Source: SAR202 cluster bacterium (GTDB taxonomy: Bacteria > Chloroflexota > Dehalococcoidia > Lucifugimonadales > UBA3495). Taken from it: DNA of 10,332 bases. The notes below the pieces were generated by a model. The model did not search any database, had not been told where the DNA came from, and saw only the letters and a program-made list of their open reading frames with translations. The stretch's first letter is position 1, and each line of letters starts with the position of its first letter. A program made the translations under genes and the position numbers. This document shows positions 5,658 to 10,332 of the stretch, piece after piece. The stretch covers positions 1 through 10,332 of the forward strand of contig VFHF01000081.1 in assembly GCA_009392095.1 (NCBI GenBank), given 5' to 3'.

Positions 5658-6503
5658 TTAGTAGTTTGGTCTGATGTTTTGCAGCCGCCTGATGCGTTCT
5701 TCCATCGGCGGGTGGGTGGAGAACATCCTGGCCATGCTGGCTCCCCGTAGTGGGTTCACGATGAACAGATGGGATGCTCCTTCAGCCACCTTCAACGGGC
5801 GATTCTGCGAGGCCGACTCCAGTTTCTGGAGCGCGCTGGCCAGCGCCAATGGGTCTCCGGATGTGTGCGCTCCCGTGGCATCCGCCTGGTACTCCCTGGT
5901 CCGCGAGACTGCAGCCCGGACCATGCCGGCCGCTATGGGCATCACGATGGCGACGATGAGCAGTCCGATGAAATTGTTGTCCCGTCCACGGCCGCCCATT
6001 CCGCCAAACATGGCCGAGATCTGCGCGAACATGGCCAGCATGGAGATCGCGCCGGCAACGGTGGCGACCATCGCCATGATCAGAGTATCGCGGTTGCCTA
6101 CGTGGGCCATCTCATGGGCCAGCACACCGCCCAGTTCCTGGCGGGTCAATATTCGCCGGATGCCGGTGGTGACCGCCACCGTGGCGTGGTTGGGATTGCG
6201 GCCCGTTGCGAAGGCGTTGGGCGATTCCGAGTCGATCTCAAAGACCTTGGGCATCGGCAATCCAGCTAACGACGCCTGCTCTCGGACGATGCTGTATAAC
6301 TCTGGGTCGTCGTTCTCAGTGACCTCGGTTGCATGTGTCATCTTCAAAGCGATGCGGTCCGAGAACCAGTAAGCGCTGAAATTCATGACAATGGCCAGAA
6401 TCAGGGCAAATATTATCCCGCCAATTCCGCCAAGCATCGCGCCAACCAACAGCAGCAGCGCCGACATGACAATCATCAAGAAGAATGTTTTAACAGTGTT
6501 CAT
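5658..6503 (-). CDS. htpX: HtpX-like M48 zinc metalloprotease
   Basis: A 281-residue inner-membrane protease, the usual HtpX length, which degrades misfolded membrane proteins. Two N-terminal helices (about 4-22 and 27-46) precede the catalytic region. The zinc-binding HExxH is HEMAH at residues 130-134 in GGVLAHEMAHVGNRDT, and the third ligand is E204 in SRTREYQADATGA. Two more hydrophobic stretches lie at about 141-166 and 178-198. The segment ESPNAFATGRNPNHATVAVTTG (split here as residues 93-114) and the end STHPPMEERIRRLQ are diagnostic. It is a monocistronic gene: extended -10 promoter upstream, strong terminator downstream, divergent from etfB. Whether it is a true HtpX orthologue or a near paralogue cannot be settled by reading; protease identity is secure. 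Confidence 0.95.
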   Translation of the reverse strand: MNTVKTFFLMIVMSALLLLVGAMLGGIGGIIFALILAIVMNFSAYWFSDRIALKMTHATEVTENDDPELYSIVREQASLAGLPMPKVFEIDSESPNAFATGRNPNHATVAVTTGIRRILTRQELGGVLAHEMAHVGNRDTLIMAMVATVAGAISMLAMFAQISAMFGGMGGRGRDNNFIGLLIVAIVMPIAAGMVRAAVSRTREYQADATGAHTSGDPLALASALQKLESASQNRPLKVAEGASHLFIVNPLRGASMARMFSTHPPMEERIRRLQNIRPNY

Positions 6504-6557
6504 AATGGATAAGACCTCTCACCAAGGAGACTTTCATAACCCGGCCAGACACGCCGA

Positions 6558-6563
6558 ATTATA
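6558..6563 (-). promoter_or_regulatory. Extended -10 promoter of htpX
   Basis: Minus strand TGC-TATAAT, a perfect extended -10 box, with only a weak -35 (TATATG at 17 bases). The start would be near 6551, about 48 bases before the htpX ATG. Confidence 0.6.
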
Positions 6564-6619
6564 GCATCTTGGCGGGTTCTCATATAAAATTACGCCTGCC
6601 TGGCCAGTCTTGGTTTCAA

Positions 6620-6648
6620 TTGACACCTGGGGTGCTTGGTGATACCTT
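6620..6648 (+). promoter_or_regulatory. Possible promoter of etfBA
   Basis: Consensus -35 TTGACA (6620-6625), 17-base spacer ending TGA, and a poor -10 TACCTT (6643-6648, 3 of 6). The start would be near 6655. A 6-bp hairpin CGGCCC-CTAAA-GGGCCG (6675-6691) lies in the resulting leader, 9 bases before the Shine-Dalgarno, and could affect translation. Confidence 0.4.
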
Positions 6649-6709
6649 TCACAAAGCTTCGGCAGGCTCGTTTCCGGCCCCTAAAGGGCCGTTTGCCAAT
6701 AGGAGAGCT

Positions 6710-7510
6710 ATGGCTGTCAAGATAGGTGTACTGGCAAAACAGGTGATCGACCCGGAGATGCCCATGGCGGCGTTCCGGATCGACGAAGGGTCCAAGAAAG
6801 TTGTTCCCCCGTTCAACATCCCACCGGTGGTCAATGGCTTCGACGAGAACGCAGTGGAAGCCGCCCTCAAGATCAAAGATGCTCAGGAAGCCACGGTAAC
6901 CGTGATCTCCACTGGTACCGAGTTCGCCCTAGACGTGATGAAAAAACCCTTGTCGATGGGGGCCGACGAATTAGTCCTCCTGCAAGACGACGCTTTTGAG
7001 AACACCATCGACAGCTTCTTAACCGCCCAATTACTGGCGGCGGCAGTGCGGAAACTCGATGGCTTCGATCTCATAATCTGCGGACGGCAAGCATCCGACT
7101 GGGACAACGCCCAGGTGCCCCTGGGTGTAGCTGAGATTCTCGGCATGTCCTGCATTTCCCTGGGTAAACAGGTAGACGTCATAGACGGCAAGGTCCGTGT
7201 TGAGCGGATCATCGCCGACGGTTATGAAGTGGTTGAAGCGCCGCTACCGGCATTAGTGACCGTGAGCAATGAACTGGGCCAGCCCAGATACCCCACTCTG
7301 CGGGGTATCATGGCCGCCACCAGGAAGAAGCCGACAATCTGGAGCGCCGCCGACCTGGGCCTGGACGCTTCCCAATCGGCCTCTCGTATCACCTTGCGGG
7401 ATTTATTCGTACCGGTGAGCGAACAGGACTGCGAGATCATAGAAGGAGAGGATCCGGCTGACTCTGGCCGTCTTCTGGCCCTGAAACTGCGGGAAGATAA
7501 AATCATCTAA
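6710..7510 (+). CDS. etfB: Electron transfer flavoprotein subunit beta
   Basis: A 266-residue protein (family about 250-265) that binds AMP (or FAD in bifurcating types) and, with EtfA, carries electrons from dehydrogenases such as acyl-CoA dehydrogenases. The start MAVKIGVLAKQVIDPEMP is typical. The nucleotide-binding signature is IICGRQASDWDNAQVPLGVAEILG (residues 123-146 by rough count), and the loop KKPLSMGADELVLLQD corresponds to the partner-recognition region. PRYPTLRGIMAATRKKP is also characteristic. The frame is open 47 codons upstream to 6569, but that extension covers the htpX promoter and the likely etfB promoter; AGGAGAG just before 6710 supports this start. etfA follows after 84 bases. 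No partner dehydrogenase or ETF:quinone oxidoreductase is in the window. Identification is secure. Confidence 0.96.
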   Translation: MAVKIGVLAKQVIDPEMPMAAFRIDEGSKKVVPPFNIPPVVNGFDENAVEAALKIKDAQEATVTVISTGTEFALDVMKKPLSMGADELVLLQDDAFENTIDSFLTAQLLAAAVRKLDGFDLIICGRQASDWDNAQVPLGVAEILGMSCISLGKQVDVIDGKVRVERIIADGYEVVEAPLPALVTVSNELGQPRYPTLRGIMAATRKKPTIWSAADLGLDASQSASRITLRDLFVPVSEQDCEIIEGEDPADSGRLLALKLREDKII

Positions 7511-7583
7511 CAGCCCTTACCCAATTAAACATAGACTTAAATCTGGCGGCTACGTTCTGCGGCCAGAATGAATCGAAAGGCAC

Positions 7584-7589
7584 GGGAGG
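7584..7589 (+). promoter_or_regulatory. Ribosome binding site of etfA
   Basis: GGGAGG lies 2 bases before an ATG at 7592 and 5 bases before a second ATG at 7595. The spacing favours 7595; the ATG at 7568 has no such site. Confidence 0.6.
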
Positions 7590-7594
7590 CCATG

Positions 7595-8593
7595 ATGGCT
7601 GATGCCACTGGAGTACTGATAATTGGTGACGCCTCGGGCGGAGAGATCGGCAGCACAACCCTTGAGTTGTTGGCGGCCGGTCAGAAAATAGCCGCTGATC
7701 TGGGCGAAGAATTGTCGGTCGCGCTGTTGGGAGACACATTGGACGTGCCTGCACAACAGGCCATTTCCCACGGCGCCCAGAAGGTCTACGCGGTCAACCA
7801 TCCGTTGCTGGCCGATTATCAGGTTGACCTTTACCTGACAGCCTTGGAAGCCCTTTGCAAAGACGCCTCCCCCCGCGTGGCGCTGATCGCGAGAACCAAC
7901 GAGGGCCGGGAATTGGCCCCACGGTTGGCATTCCGATTGGGAGTGGGACTTGCCCAAGATTGTCTTGAAGTATCGGTGGACGCCACGGAGAAGAAGCTGC
8001 TGGCCAACCGGCCGGTCTACGGCGGTAACGCCATCGCCGTTGTGAGCTGTGACCAAACTCCCCAGATCGCCGCCATCCGCCCCAAGGCCTACGAACCCAA
8101 CGAGGCAGACTCCTCTCGTACCGGCGAGGTCGTTTCATTCTCAGTCGAGCTGGACGCATCCATGGCCCTGACCCAGATCGTAGACACGGTGATCGAAGAG
8201 GCAGAAGGCGTGAAGCTGGAAGACGCCAACATAGTGATCTCCGGTGGACGGGGACTTGGTGGGCCTGAGCCCTTCGCCCATCTGGAAGAACTGGCCAAGA
8301 TCATGGGTGGCACGGTTGGCGCATCCAGGGCCGCCGTGGACTCGGGCTGGGTGCCTTCAAGCTACCAGGTTGGACTGACCGGAAAGACCATCACTCCCGA
8401 CCTATACATCATGGTCGCCATCTCCGGCGCCAGCCAGCACATGGCCGGCTGCTCCGGAGCTAAGGTCATCGTCGCCATCAACAAGGACGCCGAAGCCAAC
8501 ATCTTCAAAGAGGCCCGGTACGGAGTGGTCGGTGACTGGGAGTCCGTTCTCCCGTCACTCACTGCGGCCGTCAGAGAATTGAGTCAAGGCTAG
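7595..8593 (+). CDS. etfA: Electron transfer flavoprotein subunit alpha
   Basis: A 332-residue FAD-binding subunit that pairs with EtfB. The N-terminal domain starts MADATGVLIIGD and contains ALIARTNEGRELAPRLAFRL, the usual TxxGRxLAPRLA element. The C-terminal FAD domain is very clear: VISGGRGLGGPEPF, then GGTVGASRAAVDSGWVP, then YQVGLTGKTITPDLYI, ISGASQHMAG and VIVAINKDAEANIFKEARYG. These contain the Arg/Ser and TGK residues that contact FAD in characterised ETFs. The frame extends to an ATG at 7568, but the Shine-Dalgarno position supports 7595 (or 7592). It follows etfB in one transcription unit and is the last gene before the repeat-rich gap. Ordinary versus electron-bifurcating type was not resolved. 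Identification is secure. Confidence 0.96.
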   Translation: MADATGVLIIGDASGGEIGSTTLELLAAGQKIAADLGEELSVALLGDTLDVPAQQAISHGAQKVYAVNHPLLADYQVDLYLTALEALCKDASPRVALIARTNEGRELAPRLAFRLGVGLAQDCLEVSVDATEKKLLANRPVYGGNAIAVVSCDQTPQIAAIRPKAYEPNEADSSRTGEVVSFSVELDASMALTQIVDTVIEEAEGVKLEDANIVISGGRGLGGPEPFAHLEELAKIMGGTVGASRAAVDSGWVPSSYQVGLTGKTITPDLYIMVAISGASQHMAGCSGAKVIVAINKDAEANIFKEARYGVVGDWESVLPSLTAAVRELSQG

Positions 8594-8645
8594 CGGCCTC
8601 CGTCGGAATAAGCTTCCAGTCTGATTGTGGCTGTGTATAGCGTTT

Positions 8646-8909
8646 CACCCTCACTCTAACTCTCTCTTGAGGGAGAGAGGACAAATTTACTTCCCGGCCA
8701 ACGAAATGCGCTCGTTTTAATATCATTCAGAGGAGTGCCGTAGGCCGGCGAAGAATCTCGTTTTGCGGGTTAAATCGTTCCCACCAAATCAAAGAGACTT
8801 CTCGTTGCGCTCGGGGCGACAGATAAACTGGGTTTCAAACGCTGGGACAACCCTGCAGGAAGGAATTTAGTCCCTTCCCCTGTCCGAGGGAAGGTTAGGA
8901 TAGGGGCAG
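8646..8909. repeat. Composite of nested inverted intergenic repeats between etfA and panC
   Basis: The 334-base gap between the convergent etfA and panC has no credible gene. It contains an outer pair of related elements in opposite orientation (8646-8680 and 8871-8909; common core of the type CCCT..CTAAC..CTC..GAGGGAGAGG) and an inner pair also in opposite orientation (8722-8765 and 8785-8822; common pieces GAGGAG..CGAAGAATCTC..TTTG). Similar motifs recur as dispersed intergenic elements in many environmental bacterial genomes, as I recall. Each outer element can also form a small hairpin. Copies are imperfect, so this is a sequence-pattern call. Confidence 0.6.
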
Positions 8910-8927
8910 TAGTTCGCCCACCATCTG

Positions 8928-9764
8928 TCACTCCAACACGATGTTGTCTATCAATCGCACGGCGCCCATCTGCACCGCGGTTGATACCATGGCCCGGCCA
9001 TCGACCCGTTCGAGTTCATCCAGGGTCAACATACCGGCCACGCTGACATAATCTATGGATTCCACTTTGGACTCCGACTGCAACACAGTCCTCGCGGCAT
9101 CCCGCAGTGTATCTCCGTCTCGTTCTCCCTGGATCCAGAGCAAGTGCGACTGGCATAGAGCCCGGTGAACGACTGGGGCAGCTTGGCGTTGCTCCGGTGA
9201 TAGTTGGACGTTGCGGCTGCTCATGGCCAGGCCGTCGGATTCACGGATGGTCGGCATCACCACCACTTCCACTCCCATATCTAAGTCTCTGGCCAGCTTC
9301 TGAATCAACGCGGTCTGCTGGCCGTCCTTCTGGCCGAAGTAGGCGCGGTTCGGGAGCATGACGTTGAACAACTTGGACACGACGGTGGCAACCCCCCGGA
9401 AATGGCCGGGGCGGTGGATCCCCTCCAGTTTGTCGGCCAACGACCCCACGTCCACCCAGGTATCGAACCCCTCGGGATAAACTTCTTCTGGAGCAGGAGC
9501 ATAGACCAGATCAACTCCATGGTGGCGCAGCAAGTCCAGGTCGCCTTCCATGTCGCGGGGGTATTTTTCCAGGTCCTTTGGGTCTCCGAACTGGGTTGGG
9601 TTTACAAAGATGCTCACGACGGCGGTGAGGTTGTCGGCCCTTGCTTGGTCGATCAGGCTCAGGTGCCCGGAATGCAGAGCGCCCATGGTCGGCACCAGGC
9701 CCACGGGCTTTACGGCCTCGCGGCAAGCCCTGGACATCTCTTTGTTGGTGTTGATCACTCTCAT
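8928..9764 (-). CDS. panC: Pantothenate synthetase (pantoate-beta-alanine ligase)
   Basis: A 278-residue cytoplasmic enzyme that joins pantoate and beta-alanine with ATP to make pantothenate, the precursor of CoA. Family marks in order: PTMGALHSGH (residues 25-34, HxGH nucleotidyl-transfer motif), FVNPTQFG (53-60), the KYPRD segment, GIHRPGHFRGVATVV (115-129), FGQKD (143-147) and RESDGLAMSSRN (174-185, the KMSKS-like loop). Length matches the family. The Shine-Dalgarno is weak (AGAGAA about 6 bases before the ATG). It starts 25 bases after the stop codon of a P1-family peptidase in the same direction, so the two are probably co-transcribed. panB and panD are not in the window. Identification is secure. 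Confidence 0.97.
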   Translation of the reverse strand: MRVINTNKEMSRACREAVKPVGLVPTMGALHSGHLSLIDQARADNLTAVVSIFVNPTQFGDPKDLEKYPRDMEGDLDLLRHHGVDLVYAPAPEEVYPEGFDTWVDVGSLADKLEGIHRPGHFRGVATVVSKLFNVMLPNRAYFGQKDGQQTALIQKLARDLDMGVEVVVMPTIRESDGLAMSSRNVQLSPEQRQAAPVVHRALCQSHLLWIQGERDGDTLRDAARTVLQSESKVESIDYVSVAGMLTLDELERVDGRAMVSTAVQMGAVRLIDNIVLE

Positions 9765-9789
9765 CGTGTTCTCTACGTATTCTCTCCCG

Positions 9790-10332
9790 CTAGGCGCCCA
9801 GTTCGCTGACGGACGGGATGCCGCCCAAGCCGGTCGCCAACCTGACCGCCCGGAGCACTGCCTGTGCCGTTACTTCAACGGCTGCTGCGCCAAGCGCAGT
9901 GAGGTCCACGGTGGACTGGTTATGCCCGGTGGCCATGGCGAACATGGTGTCGCCGTCCCGATCGGTGTGGCAAGGTCGTATAGCCAGGGCCAGCCCGTCG
10001 TGGCTGATCCGGGCGAGGTAGTTCGCGTCTTCTTTGGTTATCCAAGCATCGGTGGCGACCAACCCAATAGTCGTGTTGACCGGCCCGGCCTCAGCATTGG
10101 CTCCGCCCTGCAGAAGCAACTCAACTGAGTCGTCGAACCCACCGCCGGCCTTGCGGGGCCCGGCTAGGATCTGTCCTTTGGTGTAGTCCCAGATGCCGCC
10201 GACAGCGTTCACCGCCACCGCGGCGGCAACGGTTTGACCTGTAGACAGGGTGATGACAGCCGAACCGATACCGCCCTTCACCCCCCGCTCCCGGCCGCCT
10301 AACTTGCCCACTACCGCCCCGGTACCGGCGCC
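9790..10332 (-). CDS. P1-family self-processing peptidase (DmpA/BapA/ThnT type), C-terminal part
   Basis: The last 180 codons of a gene that begins beyond the window; there is no true start here (the GTG at 10309-10311 is internal). The fragment reads GAGTGAVVGKLGG, then KGGIGSAVI, and then NTTIGLVATDAWITKEDA, the conserved processing site and N-terminal nucleophile region of P1 peptidases (family S58/P1). By family, cleavage before a Ser or Thr frees that residue as the catalytic nucleophile; here the Asn-Thr-Thr at fragment residues 86-88 is the candidate, resembling the Asn-Thr junction of ThnT. ISHDGLALAIRPCHTDRDGDTMFAMATG follows, also typical. Known members release beta-alanine or D-amino acids from short peptides, or hydrolyse pantetheine. 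Location directly before panC fits such roles. Family is strong; substrate unknown. Confidence 0.92.
   Translation of the reverse strand, partial: GAGTGAVVGKLGGRERGVKGGIGSAVITLSTGQTVAAAVAVNAVGGIWDYTKGQILAGPRKAGGGFDDSVELLLQGGANAEAGPVNTTIGLVATDAWITKEDANYLARISHDGLALAIRPCHTDRDGDTMFAMATGHNQSTVDLTALGAAAVEVTAQAVLRAVRLATGLGGIPSVSELGA

Noticed and set aside
5674..6372. Long plus-strand frame of 232 codons opposite htpX
   Set aside because: A shadow of htpX: its composition follows the antisense of a well-identified gene and no family features are seen.
6569..6709. 47-codon N-terminal extension of EtfB
   Set aside because: Does not resemble EtfB, covers the divergent promoter region, and the conserved start MAVKIGVLAKQ has its own ribosome binding site.

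Overview
The window is a compact stretch of bacterial chromosome with moderately high GC. It carries housekeeping genes only: no phage, transposase, CRISPR array, rRNA or tRNA was seen. The mix of a ribosomal-maturation cluster, a putative cyclase (kynurenine-formamidase-like) protein, an orphan etfBA pair, an HtpX-type protease and an unrecognised four-helix membrane protein suggests Chloroflexota, perhaps a Dehalococcoidia/SAR202-like lineage from a metagenome. That placement is inference from gene content and protein resemblance, not from a marker gene.

Layout. (1) 1-1608, minus strand: rpsP (S16 with a long acidic tail), khpA, rimM, then the start of a YebC/PmpR-family gene cut by the window edge. 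rpsP and the YebC gene each have a recognisable sigma-70-type promoter. (2) 1609-2140: a 532-base gap between the divergent rpsP and fmt. It holds the rpsP promoter, a second and very strong minus-strand promoter, a perfect Shine-Dalgarno with a 23-codon mini-ORF, and a 113-base near-perfect inverted repeat that folds into one long rod (1854-1966). This is the least explained part of the window. (3) 2141-4118, plus strand: fmt, then a cyclase-family metal hydrolase with its own promoter. (4) 4169-6503, minus strand: the four-helix membrane protein and an HtpX/M48 protease, separated by a strong bidirectional terminator. (5) 6710-8593, plus strand: etfB and etfA, the two subunits of electron transfer flavoprotein. 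(6) 8594-8927: a non-coding stretch between convergent genes, built from two nested pairs of inverted repeat elements. (7) 8928-10332, minus strand: panC, preceded by the C-terminal part of a P1-family (DmpA/BapA/ThnT) self-processing peptidase that runs off the window.

How the genes work together. The first cluster serves ribosome assembly: S16, the KH-domain RNA binder KhpA and the 30S maturation factor RimM; Fmt formylates the initiator tRNA across the divergent promoter region. EtfB and EtfA form the electron carrier between acyl-CoA or similar dehydrogenases and the quinone pool; no partner dehydrogenase is in the window. The P1 peptidase and PanC sit 25 bases apart, and members of the P1 family act on beta-alanyl peptides or pantetheine, so a role in feeding pantothenate synthesis is plausible. 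Five of the six best promoters on non-leader genes, plus the leader promoter, share -10 boxes of the form TA(A/G/T)AAT, and four of these six have TGC directly upstream.
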